The notes under the pieces were generated by a model, which was given only the letters and a program-made list of their open reading frames with translations, was not told where the DNA came from and searched no databases. From positions 1-28,278 of IMG/VR virus record IMGVR_UViG_3300044798_000551: a stretch of 28,278 bases of DNA, one strand, 5' to 3'. Positions within the stretch are counted from its first letter, which is position 1, and the number at the start of each line of letters is the position of its first letter. The position numbers were made by a program, and so were the translations under genes. Below are positions 1 through 7,373 of the stretch, in pieces. Source of the DNA: a virus.

Positions 1-489
1 TCCTGGTCTTTCCCATTCCTCCTGCAATACCCTTTGCATATGTTCTCTATAGACTGGGCTTAACCACATTTCTTTAGTTCTAATAGACATAGCATTTGCC
101 ATTTTCTTACGATATTGTGGGTCAGTCCATTTTTTTAACAGTGATTGACTAATTCCTGCAGACAATTTTTCTCTACCACCAATCCACTGTTGCCTTGCAT
201 TATCTGACTTTAATTTGGCATAGTTTGGATTGGTCCAACGATTTTTTATTATACCACTAATTTTAGCACGATATTCTGGAGATTTCTTAACACATTTTGA
301 ACATTTATATTCTTTCCCAGTCCTACAGAAAGATATGTGTGCCCTCAATTTAATAAAATTGGTTTGATCGCAAATAGGGCATTTTACTGGCACTTTATCA
401 TGGCATCCTGGGACACAATCTAACAAATGTTTTTGTATATATGGAGACTCACACACATATGGTGATTCAATTTTCCAATCAATGCCCAT
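1..489 (-). CDS. Homing-endonuclease-like protein, N-terminal part (runs off the left edge)
   Basis: Open from an ATG at 489 to the window edge (163 codons, no stop), so the C-terminus is missing. The ATG overlaps the stop of the upstream gene as TAATG, suggesting translational coupling. The N-terminus (MGIDWKIES) resembles that of the upstream gene (MIDWHLTE). Both then have a Cys-rich segment (here CPIC and CSKC pairs) and NUMOD3-like repeats with Trp-Asp/Asn-Pro-x-Tyr cores (RWTNPNY, KWTDPQY, MWLSPVY). NUMOD3 repeats are DNA-contacting modules of homing endonucleases. No nuclease domain is visible in the part present. A TATAAATA motif lies about 60 bases upstream (minus strand, 548-555), inside the previous coding region. 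The gene is probably a paralogue of its neighbour; the nuclease type is inferred. Confidence 0.7.
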   Translation of the reverse strand, partial: MGIDWKIESPYVCESPYIQKHLLDCVPGCHDKVPVKCPICDQTNFIKLRAHISFCRTGKEYKCSKCVKKSPEYRAKISGIIKNRWTNPNYAKLKSDNARQQWIGGREKLSAGISQSLLKKWTDPQYRKKMANAMSIRTKEMWLSPVYREHMQRVLQEEWERPG

Positions 490-1874
490 TAATTTATCCT
501 CAATGGCATGATATATCTCAATTTTTCATCTCCGAAGAGTTTCCTATATTTATATTTGGTAGCAAATTCTCGTTCAGTCATTCTTAAAGAAGTAGCATGG
601 TTCCATAATGTTTTCTTGTGCATCACCCATCCCTTGTCATCAACATACCAATAGGAGGGTGGGACTTTGCCATCCAACTTGAAACCAGAAGCTTTATAAA
701 CAGTACCTTGATGTCCAAAAGTGGTGTCAGCAAAAGCAATAATCATTTTATACTTGTTTTTCAATAATTTCCTGGTTCTATTGATAAACCAAGATGCAAA
801 GTTCTTTTTGTGCCTGTGATCTGCTATTGCTAGTCTTGATATTTCTATTATTTCTGTTGTTTTCAATCCTTGTTTGATTGCTACTTCTTTTCTAATTATT
901 GGTGAGTAAACTATTGCCGCTAGCAATTCTTCTCCAAGGTAAGCTCCATAAATTATTCCACCTCTGCCTAAGGAACCACTGTAATGATATTGTGTAAAGA
1001 ATATCCTTGCTTCTTTTGCTGAAAGTGATTTAATTTGAACTTGCTCTATTTCAAAATCCTTATATTCTATTTTATCAATTCCTAACCATTGCCTTATCTT
1101 GCTTTCTACCCTTCCTTTGGTGTAGAATTCAAATTCCCACAAAACCTTAAAATCATAAAGTTGTGATAAATTGTTTGTTGCGTAAGTTGCTTTCTTCCTG
1201 TCTCTTTCTATTGAGGACTTCAGGCTGTGCCAGTAGTCTCCATTTATTTCTACCAATATTGGCTTCTCTGCCTTTACTAAAAAATCAAAGGCATAGGGGC
1301 CTACTACGTATTCTGGAGTGTATTGGATGTTATGTGTGTCTAAGATTGAGGAAAATACTGTGTGAAGTGAGGAAGGCTGTTTGCCCGTTAAGACTAGAGA
1401 CGCACTTGTGCCCTTTATTACTCTTTCTCTATAGACTGGATCTTGCCATCTTATAATTGATTGTTGCTTTCTATCTTCTCTATATTGTTTGTCTTTATAT
1501 TTCTCTGAATAATATTCACTTAACTTCTCTCGCTTTTCAGGTTCCAACCATTGTTTTATTGCTATCTCTGATATCTTGTTTCTATATTCTTTATTTCCCC
1601 ATAGTTTTTTGCTTGATGCTTGCCTTTCTTTTTTATATTCTTCTTGCTTCCATTGTGTTGTCATTTGCTGACTATGCTGAGCCTTTACTTCTTGTTTATT
1701 CGTTGCGCATTTATAACATTCCCATGGAAGTTGGTTATCAATTATCCTTGATTTTACTCTGATTGTTAAAATTGTTTGTTTGCCACAACTATCACATTTT
1801 GCTATTACTTTTGGCCGATAAGTATCAAAAGACACGGAGCCATATGTTGCTTCAGTGAGGTGCCAGTCAATCAC
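489..1874 (-). CDS. NUMOD3 + Vsr-like nuclease + Mom/GNAT-like domain fusion (putative homing endonuclease)
   Basis: 461 aa starting at GTG. Order of parts: zinc-ribbon-like segment (CDSC at 27-30, CYKC near 53-56); NUMOD3-like repeats about 75-150 (QWLEPEKR, RWQDPVYR); a PD-(D/E)XK/Vsr-type domain about 165-265 with E188, D197, E209 and the NGDYWH core at 211-216, resembling the EDxHD homing nucleases such as I-Bth0305I; and a C-terminal domain about 285-430 with YHYSG and TTFGHQGTVYKASGF motifs typical of the phage Mom-like GNAT fold. Homing activity is inferred from the nuclease and NUMOD parts. The Mom-like domain could modify or only bind DNA. The start lies six bases past the conserved end of a TnpB/omega-RNA relic, and an in-frame TAA just upstream limits extension. 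The gene is intact and shares TAATG with the next gene. Confidence 0.75.
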   Translation of the reverse strand: MIDWHLTEATYGSVSFDTYRPKVIAKCDSCGKQTILTIRVKSRIIDNQLPWECYKCATNKQEVKAQHSQQMTTQWKQEEYKKERQASSKKLWGNKEYRNKISEIAIKQWLEPEKREKLSEYYSEKYKDKQYREDRKQQSIIRWQDPVYRERVIKGTSASLVLTGKQPSSLHTVFSSILDTHNIQYTPEYVVGPYAFDFLVKAEKPILVEINGDYWHSLKSSIERDRKKATYATNNLSQLYDFKVLWEFEFYTKGRVESKIRQWLGIDKIEYKDFEIEQVQIKSLSAKEARIFFTQYHYSGSLGRGGIIYGAYLGEELLAAIVYSPIIRKEVAIKQGLKTTEIIEISRLAIADHRHKKNFASWFINRTRKLLKNKYKMIIAFADTTFGHQGTVYKASGFKLDGKVPPSYWYVDDKGWVMHKKTLWNHATSLRMTEREFATKYKYRKLFGDEKLRYIMPLRIN

Positions 1875-1970
1875 TCTTTATGGCTCAGCTTACTCTTGCG
1901 TTGACAGTTCCTTGAGTTGTGTTTCCCCAACTCTCCCTGTCCGTGGATTTCGGTCAGCCCGACCGTATTT
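1865..1970 (-). ncRNA. Orphan omega-RNA-like sequence of the TnpB relic, with possible guide
   Basis: In TnpB elements the guide (omega) RNA overlaps the 3' end of tnpB, ends at the right element end, and takes its guide from flanking DNA. Read on the minus strand, this segment keeps the structural elements of the intact copy: hairpin CGGTC-gggct-GACCG, an outer GACAG/CTGTC helix, and an inner helix. The inner helix is GAGTTG/CAACTC here but GAGA/TCTC in the intact copy, so both sides changed together. The shared block ends in GCTGAGCCA at 1881. The next bases (about 1880-1865), which would be the guide, cover the GTG start of the gene at 489-1874. Retained structure without the protein suggests it could still work with the TnpB at 9301. 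Expression and function are inferred. Confidence 0.5.
1890..1970 (-). pseudogene. tnpB: tnpB C-terminal relic
   Basis: 26 codons in frame, reading NKYGRADRNPRTGRVGETQ followed by LKELSTQE and stop. They align with the last residues of the intact TnpB encoded at 9301-10542 (EYGRADRNLWTGRERAGSS, then LIELSKQEVS). The conserved block starts abruptly: upstream bases show no resemblance to TnpB, so the rest of the gene is gone. DNA similarity continues past the stop to 1881 (TAAGCTGAGCCA in both copies). This is what remains of a second IS605-family TnpB element of the same subfamily. Confidence 0.8.
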
Positions 1971-2146
1971 GTTAACTTCACAGTTTGGTGTTTTAACCGT
2001 TTGGCTCTCGCGGTTAATCACAACTTCCTGCTGATTTTACGCTGATGGATTTTTCAGCAACCTCATATCAGACTTGTCAAAGAGCACTACGTGGCTTGGT
2101 TCTCACCACTTTTATATCTACTTTAGTCAACCAAGTGAGATCATGC
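1971..2146. other. Non-coding stretch between the tnpB relic and the 2147-2473 gene
   Basis: No open frame worth calling. On the minus strand there are short hairpins (GCTGA/TCAGC around 2050-2065; AACCG/CGGTT around 2000-2020) that could extend the omega-RNA-like structure 5'-ward or be the left part of the decayed element. The intact TnpB copy shows no similarity here, so the boundary of the relic cannot be set. A group I intron was considered and not supported. Confidence 0.4.
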
Positions 2147-2473
2147 TTATATTTCATCTTCAATCCTTTCGGCGATTGTTTTCCAGTAATTATCTTCTTT
2201 AACAACCTTTTCAATCAATGATGAATTTCTAAAGGGAGATGATGAGCCAATTAGCAACACAGGACGGAGTAAAGTACGAACATGGCTAAAATTCTTTACA
2301 TAAAACTTCGTGCCCCATGGGTAGCTCCAAGAAATATGAAACTCATAGATGTTTTTGCTGTTCCAGTAATCTTTCAAACGTTGAAAAACAGGTTCTTGAT
2401 CTTCCTTACCAGGCTCATACTTTTGAAATACCCTGGGCCACAGTCTTAAACCTAGGTAATTTATGTGAAACAC
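2147..2473 (-). CDS. Hypothetical protein, 108 aa
   Basis: Open from a GTG at 2473; in-frame TAA lies 24 bases upstream. No good Shine-Dalgarno is visible, so the start is uncertain. The product is rich in aromatic residues (SWSYPWGTKFYVKNF, LGLRLWPRVF) and ends acidic (ERIEDEI). No family is recognised. It is divergent to the lipoprotein gene at 2510 and sits alone upstream of the TnpB relic, so it may be a fragment of a larger gene disturbed by past insertions. Confidence 0.5.
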   Translation of the reverse strand: MFHINYLGLRLWPRVFQKYEPGKEDQEPVFQRLKDYWNSKNIYEFHISWSYPWGTKFYVKNFSHVRTLLRPVLLIGSSSPFRNSSLIEKVVKEDNYWKTIAERIEDEI

Positions 2474-2509
2474 CGGGATTGATATGAGACCATCTTACCT
2501 GGGAGGAAT

Positions 2510-2719
2510 ATGAATAAGGACATATTGGGTTTGTTTTTCATCTTGTTTGGTTGTGTTAGCTGTGATCAAGAAGAAAAACCAGAAAAACTGGAGAAGCCAG
2601 AAAAACAGTCAACCAAGCCTGATAAACCAAAAACCACCAATACACCAGGAGTGTACTACGAACCTATTCCTAAATCTTCTCCAGGTGTTTATTATGAACC
2701 CTGCAAACCCAGCGGGTGA
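2510..2719 (+). CDS. Small putative lipoprotein with GVYYEP repeats
   Basis: 69 aa, start supported by GGAGG five bases or so ahead of ATG. The N-terminus has a short basic/polar head, a hydrophobic stretch (ILGLFFILFG) and cysteines at 15 and 18 that fit a type II signal peptide (LFGC or CVSC lipobox). The mature part is highly charged and Pro/Lys-rich (EKPEKLEKPEKQ) and carries GVYYEP twice near the C-terminus. Lipoprotein processing is inferred from the lipobox. An outer-membrane spanin or an exclusion lipoprotein would fit this size, but nothing specific points to either. Confidence 0.65.
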   Translation: MNKDILGLFFILFGCVSCDQEEKPEKLEKPEKQSTKPDKPKTTNTPGVYYEPIPKSSPGVYYEPCKPSG

Positions 2720-2762
2720 AAAAATGATCACATGTGAGCCTGTGGCTTGCTAAAAGGGAAAT

Positions 2763-2969
2763 ATGTTAAGAGTTGGAGATTTAGTGCGCTACCACCAATA
2801 TTTTGGCATTGTCATAAATCCCTCTGGTGGAGAAATCAGCATCAAACATAAAGTAGAAATATTACTAGGCAACGGCCTAGTTATGAAAATAGAACCAGGG
2901 GGACTAACAGTGATAAAACTACCAAACAGCCAAGCCACCCAGAACTTCCACGAAGCAATAAAGAATTAA
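2763..2969 (+). CDS. Hypothetical protein, 68 aa, small beta-rich
   Basis: ATG preceded by AGGGAA. The start VGDLVRYHQYFGIVINPSGGEISIK and the following alternation of hydrophobic and polar residues suggest a small beta-barrel (SH3/KOW-like) domain. This is a shape guess only. It lies between the lipoprotein gene and the sigma gene on the same strand. Transcripts that run from here into the sigma gene would contain the hairpin at 2979-3010 that covers the sigma ribosome binding site. Confidence 0.6.
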   Translation: MLRVGDLVRYHQYFGIVINPSGGEISIKHKVEILLGNGLVMKIEPGGLTVIKLPNSQATQNFHEAIKN

Positions 2970-2978
2970 TTGCTAATC

Positions 2979-3010
2979 GCCTCCACTTATAAATAGTATG
3001 AAGCGGAGGC
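2979..3010 (+). promoter_or_regulatory. Hairpin hiding the sigma-gene RBS, with a late promoter in its loop
   Basis: GCCTCC (2979-2984) pairs with GGAGGC (3005-3010), and inside it, after one mismatch, CTT (2986-2988) pairs with AAG (3001-3003). The 3' arm contains the GGAGG Shine-Dalgarno of the ATG at 3017. The loop contains TATAAATA (2988-2995), the exact T4 late -10 sequence. A transcript starting about six bases past that motif would lack the 5' arm and leave the RBS free; a read-through transcript would fold and hide it. This logic is known for T4 genes e and soc; here it is inferred from sequence. Confidence 0.65.
2988..2995 (+). promoter_or_regulatory. T4-type late promoter (TATAAATA) for the sigma gene
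   Basis: Exact match to the T4 late promoter -10 box, 21 bases before the sigma-factor ATG, with an expected transcription start around 3001-3003 just ahead of the GGAGG. If active it would make the late sigma gene autoregulated. Confidence 0.6.
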
Positions 3011-3016
3011 AAATCC

Positions 3017-5191
3017 ATGCCCACAACAGAAATAGCAAAAACTCCTACAGAAATTCCTAATACGGATGTGCTTGCGAAAAGGATGGAAATCCAACCTCGT
3101 TCTTATTATTTCGACAATGAAGTATGCGAGCGCTTAATGCACAAATATGTCAAGGGAAGTTGCACAGACGTGAAGATACGTGATGAAATAATGAGCCACT
3201 CCGTAGAATTAATTAATCAAATCATCAAAACATATAATCTTGGGCACATCTATTCTGGAAAGGAAGAAAGTTCCATAATGGATTTATTTCAGTGCGCATG
3301 GATTCAGTTGGAGAGTATGTTATATAAATATGAGGCTAGACCACATTGTGCAAAGTGCTATAATAACTTACGTCCAAATAATTCAATACTATCAGAAGAT
3401 TACATTTTCGAAGAGCAATTAATTAAGAAAATAAAAACCTGCCCAAATTGTGGTGTAAAGTTAACAATTGATGGAATATATTATAAAGGGAAATCTAAGA
3501 TATTTAACCTTTGGTGCGTCAACCCAAACACAAAAGTATTAACTGATCAAGGAATATCTCCAATAAGTGGAGTATTAGATTGTAATAGGAAAGTATATGG
3601 GTTAGATCAACTGCAGAAAATAAATGGTAGTATTAAAAAACCAAAACAAAACACTCTAAAAATAACAACAAGACTTGGATATAACATCGAATGCACACCT
3701 GAGCATGGTCTCTACAAATTGGATCAAAACGGTCCAATTTGGGTTAAAGCTCAAGATATTATATTAGGTGATTTAGTCGGAATACAATATTCTCAGCAAT
3801 ACTTCGGCAATGATGACGACATTAGCGACATAATTCTAACTAAACCAAATGATTGGACACCACCAAAGAAAATAACCGAGGATTTAGCATATATCTTTGG
3901 ATTATATCTGGCAGAAGGATCATATAATCCTGATATGGTCAGTATTTACAACATCGAAGATGAGGTAAAAGAGTTTTTTGCAAATAAGCCATTAGGATTG
4001 AAATGGGGATTTTATCCCAGGATTTGTGTCAATTATAACTGTTGCCAGAGATTTAGTGAGTTTTTGGATAAAATGGGTTTTGGCGATTGTCATGATTGCC
4101 ACACCAAGAAAATACCATCAAGATTACTTAAGATGTCAAAACAAAATATAAATGCTTTGTTGCGCGGAATGTTCGACGGCGATGGCCATTCTTCTAGACA
4201 TTTGGGTTATGTTGGCTACACTTCAACATCAATAGAGCTTATCGAACAAATCCGCATGTTATTGTTGAATATTGGTATCCTCTCCAAAATCACCAAAGAC
4301 AATCGCAAGGTGCGAATGTTCAAAAAACCAAATGGTAAAATTTATAATTCAAATCTAGCCGGTGCCTACCAAATAAACTTATCAAGCTTTGATTCTCTGT
4401 TGTTCTACGATAGAATTGGATTTAAAGCAAAAAGAAAACAAGAAAAGATGAAACATGTAGTAGCACCACAACCAATACTATTGGGATTAAATTCAAAGTT
4501 TAATAATCTATATAAAGCTCATGGACCAGCAGGACATTACGATGACATTCGAAAAGTACGAACAGGATCTCGCATATCTCTAGAAGTTGCCAAAAAATCA
4601 TTGGCCTTCTGGGATAATTATGAAGATAACCAGAATTATGTTTTCATTAGAGATAGAATAGAAGAATTAACTCGCGCTAGAGATAAAATCACTTGGCTAC
4701 CAGTCATAAACATAGAAAAATCGAGTAGTGAAGTTTGTGATATCGAAGTTAACTCTCCTAAACACTCTTATATTGCGAATGGATTTATATCACATAATAG
4801 CCAGGTCGCACGGACAGTAATCCTAGCTTATATTAAAAAAGACAAACGTGATCATAAGAATGGAGGAACTTTTAAGACACATGTTGAGGGTAGGATATTG
4901 TACCCCCATTGTGCTCTAGAAAGGTTTTTCCTAGAAGCCACAGAATTAAGCAAATACAACGAACAACACTTAAAAATATTAGAAGCAATCAAAGAATTAT
5001 ACAAGACAGATGAAAGACCACACGAGGGATTAATAACCAAATTGATGGATAAAACTGGTTTCCAAAGAACTATTATAAATGACTTCTTCCAAATGATTAA
5101 ACTGCGAGGCGCAGAACTCACTGATAGCCCAATCAACAATAAACCTGACACCATGAAAGATAGGATGGAAGACGAGGACGATTTATATTAA
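3017..5191 (+). CDS. Late-transcription sigma factor (gp55-like) interrupted by an intein
   Basis: 724 aa precursor; removal of the intein (residues 167-594) leaves 296 aa. The exteins join as KIFNLW-SQVARTVILAYIKK, a region-2-like helix matching the core of T4 gp55-type late sigma factors, which direct host RNA polymerase to TATAAATA promoters together with the sliding clamp. Before the intein there is a zinc-ribbon-like insertion (C111, C114, C142, C145) not present in the short T4 protein. After it comes a helix-turn-helix-like C-terminal domain (about 650-700) and an acidic tail ending EDEDDLY, which could be a clamp-binding tail (inference). GGAGG lies seven bases before the ATG. The intein should splice, because its terminal residues are intact. 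Identification as late sigma is supported by the promoter motifs in the window. Confidence 0.8.
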   Translation: MPTTEIAKTPTEIPNTDVLAKRMEIQPRSYYFDNEVCERLMHKYVKGSCTDVKIRDEIMSHSVELINQIIKTYNLGHIYSGKEESSIMDLFQCAWIQLESMLYKYEARPHCAKCYNNLRPNNSILSEDYIFEEQLIKKIKTCPNCGVKLTIDGIYYKGKSKIFNLWCVNPNTKVLTDQGISPISGVLDCNRKVYGLDQLQKINGSIKKPKQNTLKITTRLGYNIECTPEHGLYKLDQNGPIWVKAQDIILGDLVGIQYSQQYFGNDDDISDIILTKPNDWTPPKKITEDLAYIFGLYLAEGSYNPDMVSIYNIEDEVKEFFANKPLGLKWGFYPRICVNYNCCQRFSEFLDKMGFGDCHDCHTKKIPSRLLKMSKQNINALLRGMFDGDGHSSRHLGYVGYTSTSIELIEQIRMLLLNIGILSKITKDNRKVRMFKKPNGKIYNSNLAGAYQINLSSFDSLLFYDRIGFKAKRKQEKMKHVVAPQPILLGLNSKFNNLYKAHGPAGHYDDIRKVRTGSRISLEVAKKSLAFWDNYEDNQNYVFIRDRIEELTRARDKITWLPVINIEKSSSEVCDIEVNSPKHSYIANGFISHNSQVARTVILAYIKKDKRDHKNGGTFKTHVEGRILYPHCALERFFLEATELSKYNEQHLKILEAIKELYKTDERPHEGLITKLMDKTGFQRTIINDFFQMIKLRGAELTDSPINNKPDTMKDRMEDEDDLY
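3515..4798 (+). mobile_element. Intein with LAGLIDADG homing endonuclease in the sigma gene
   Basis: 428 aa, from C167 (CVNPNTKVLTDQG, block A) to N594 (FISHN), followed by Ser as the +1 residue. A block B-like ECTPEHGLYKL lies at 225-235. Two LAGLIDADG-like motifs are present: LAYIFGLYLAEG (290-301, acidic E300) and ALLRGMFDGDG (380-390, acidic D389). The end reads CDIEVNSPKHSYIANGFISHN, the usual block F/G pattern. All residues needed for class 1 protein splicing (Cys1, block B His, penultimate His, terminal Asn, +1 Ser) are visible. It sits in the conserved region-2 helix of the late sigma factor, an unusual host gene for an intein. Confidence 0.9.
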
Positions 5192-5205
5192 CTCAAAGAT
5201 AGGGA

Positions 5206-6777
5206 GTGATTACTGAATCTCGAACCTCAAATTATCTCAACAAACTTGGTTGGCGTATCCATGAAGCAGATGGCAGCGAGTATTGTCCTGCTTGTGCTCT
5301 AAGAAATGGGGCGAACCAATTAATTACTGGAGACATAATTAAAAGCTATCAAATAGGGGCAATTACTTTCATCCAGTGTCAATCACTCAACTGTACAAAT
5401 AGCCTTATTATTCCTTTGCACGGACCTGAAGCAACACCTAGGATGGAAGAAGTGAATAATCTAAATCCTAACACCTGTCCAGAATGTGGTGAAAGAGAAG
5501 AGACTAGATGTAGATGTAGGATTGGCGATAAAGAATGTAAAAACCACCATCATTGGGCAATGTGTAAAACTCATGGCAAGGTTAGTTGCACCCAGCCACC
5601 TAATGGCTCATATCCAATCCCTAACTGCCCCTGCTACCAGAAAGTGCAAACAGAGGGTATCACCAACTCTCGCGACCCATTACCATATCATCAACGACTA
5701 GGATCTGATAAACATGAACAGAAGATGTATGATTTTTTGTGTAGCCAAACAAAGAGTGCAATAGATTACTATCATGGCGCATTAAAGTCTGGTGATGATG
5801 GCTTACTCAAAAATGCAAGCGACCTTTTGGGACGTATCCGGAGAGTACATGGTAAATATATAGACGATCATTACAAAGATGTACAAGCATTGCGTACAGC
5901 AAAAGAAAGATTCTCACACTATGCACAAGCAGACCACCACAAGCAAGTGTCTGACTTCCTTCAGAAGTTAGAAGACCATGTAAATAGAATGCGGGGAATT
6001 CAGGTGAAAGTAGAAGACATCGCTACTGGCCTAGAGGCCCATCTCCGCCACCTATTTGAAGGTAGTAATAGAAGCCAGCGAGTAGGAGAGCGAGTAGCTA
6101 GACATATAGGAAGAGCCACAGGAAAATATGAAAAGAAGCCTGGAGCAAAAATGGTTCCAGACCCTGACAAAGTAATAGCTCGAAAATCTGTTGGCCTATC
6201 TGGAAAGAAATTCGGACGCTTCCACGGACAGCAAATGTCTGACAGCAAGCAAAAGCTCGTTCTAGCCGCACAATTCTTGAAAGACAACTATAACAAAGAC
6301 GAGCAAGAACTAGCAACTCTTGTAAAAACCTTTCCTTACAAACATGAACTCACCAGCATTGTTGACCACATGATAGCCACAACTTTAGGAGGTTGGAAGA
6401 AAGAAGGCACCCAGCTCGTAAATGAGACAGAACACATTGCCAACCCCAATAACTGGATATTCAATGAAGATGGAACAATCATCACTAGAAATAGAAAAAA
6501 ACTTAGCAGCATAGATAATTTATTAGTGATTAAAAGACTAAACGAAGCTTCAAGCCCACAACGGCAACAAGAATTTATCAATAATTCACCCAGTATACAA
6601 GGGAAAACTATGAGTAAAGAAGAACATGATAGGATTATTGCTGATGCTCTCAGTTTCATTGATTGGACAATTGAACCTGCTGGAAATAAAGACATAAATC
6701 GCAGGAAATTAGAAGTAGTTGATAACTTGCGATGTATTATGTTTATCAACAAATTCCAATTATCCACTGATAGATAA
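5206..6777 (+). CDS. Hypothetical protein with N-terminal zinc-binding clusters, 523 aa
   Basis: No known family recognised. The N-terminal 140 residues hold several Cys/His clusters: CPAC near 26-29, a CxxxxxC pair around 65-70, then CPEC, CRCR and a KNHHHWAMCKTHGK segment around 94-126. This looks like two or three zinc-binding modules. The remainder is charged and mostly helical with no membrane segment. It lies 15 bases after the sigma gene and just before the small terminase, so it may be co-transcribed with the packaging genes. The start is provisional: the GTG at 5206 is the first possible one after an in-frame stop, but the AGGGAG sequence ends on it, too close to serve as its Shine-Dalgarno. 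Confidence 0.7.
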   Translation: MITESRTSNYLNKLGWRIHEADGSEYCPACALRNGANQLITGDIIKSYQIGAITFIQCQSLNCTNSLIIPLHGPEATPRMEEVNNLNPNTCPECGEREETRCRCRIGDKECKNHHHWAMCKTHGKVSCTQPPNGSYPIPNCPCYQKVQTEGITNSRDPLPYHQRLGSDKHEQKMYDFLCSQTKSAIDYYHGALKSGDDGLLKNASDLLGRIRRVHGKYIDDHYKDVQALRTAKERFSHYAQADHHKQVSDFLQKLEDHVNRMRGIQVKVEDIATGLEAHLRHLFEGSNRSQRVGERVARHIGRATGKYEKKPGAKMVPDPDKVIARKSVGLSGKKFGRFHGQQMSDSKQKLVLAAQFLKDNYNKDEQELATLVKTFPYKHELTSIVDHMIATTLGGWKKEGTQLVNETEHIANPNNWIFNEDGTIITRNRKKLSSIDNLLVIKRLNEASSPQRQQEFINNSPSIQGKTMSKEEHDRIIADALSFIDWTIEPAGNKDINRRKLEVVDNLRCIMFINKFQLSTDR

Positions 6778-6781
6778 TATT

Positions 6782-7372
6782 ATGGAACCAAATACTGAAG
6801 CTGATGTTGAAGAATTGCTAGCCTCCTTACCTGATACTCCTGACTTATCAAAAGAAATTGCTGAAGTAGCAAAAATTACCCAACCTATACCACCTGCGCC
6901 TCCGAAGCCAATACAGCCTGTGCAAGAACCTGTACTAGAGAAAGATGTTATAAAAATAGCCTCTTCTGATTTATTGGTGCCAGGTGGTGAAGCAACAAAT
7001 CTGACTGCACCCTTCCTGGAATTATTGAAGACTTTCCCAACAATTGCCAATAAGATTATTGCAAATCATGCCTCTGACCGGGAACAAGTTGAGCAAGCAA
7101 TAAAATTTTTAGAAACTCAAATGAAGAATATGGGAAACAAATTGCCCGCTGTGATATTGGAGACTTGGGCTAAATTATTAGCAACTAAAGCAGAAATTAA
7201 TGCCAACGCCAACGGGGTCCTTGATTCAAGTGCTAAACTCCTAGCTGCCGCCAAGAACAACAACATCATAATCAATGTTGGAGATGACAATAAGTCTATT
7301 GGCGGACTTGACCTTGCTGCTTTGCTTGCGCAGCCTCAAAGAGATGATGAAGCACTAACCAGGAAGAAGTAA
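6782..7372 (+). CDS. Probable small terminase subunit (gp16-like)
   Basis: 196 aa from the ATG at 6782, which follows the previous stop by four bases; a longer frame begins at 6719 but overlaps the previous gene. The N-terminal third is acidic and then Pro-rich (PIPPAPPKPIQPVQEP). The middle and C-terminal parts are helical and Ala/Asn-rich (KFLETQMKNMGNKLP, KLLATKAEINANANG). Small terminases recognise phage DNA and stimulate the large subunit. The assignment rests mainly on position directly ahead of the large terminase (stop and next ATG one base apart) and on size and helical character, not on a motif. Confidence 0.6.
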   Translation: MEPNTEADVEELLASLPDTPDLSKEIAEVAKITQPIPPAPPKPIQPVQEPVLEKDVIKIASSDLLVPGGEATNLTAPFLELLKTFPTIANKIIANHASDREQVEQAIKFLETQMKNMGNKLPAVILETWAKLLATKAEINANANGVLDSSAKLLAAAKNNNIIINVGDDNKSIGGLDLAALLAQPQRDDEALTRKK

Positions 7373-7373
7373 T

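Noticed and set aside
1971-2146. Group I intron core next to the tnpB relic
   Set aside because: Some short segments resemble intron consensus pieces, but no consistent P3-P7 pairing could be built, and there is no interrupted gene whose exons would join.
3323-3330. TATAAATA inside the sigma coding region
   Set aside because: It falls in Leu-Tyr-Lys-Tyr codons with no gene start following; likely chance in AT-rich coding sequence. The same holds for the copy near 11572.
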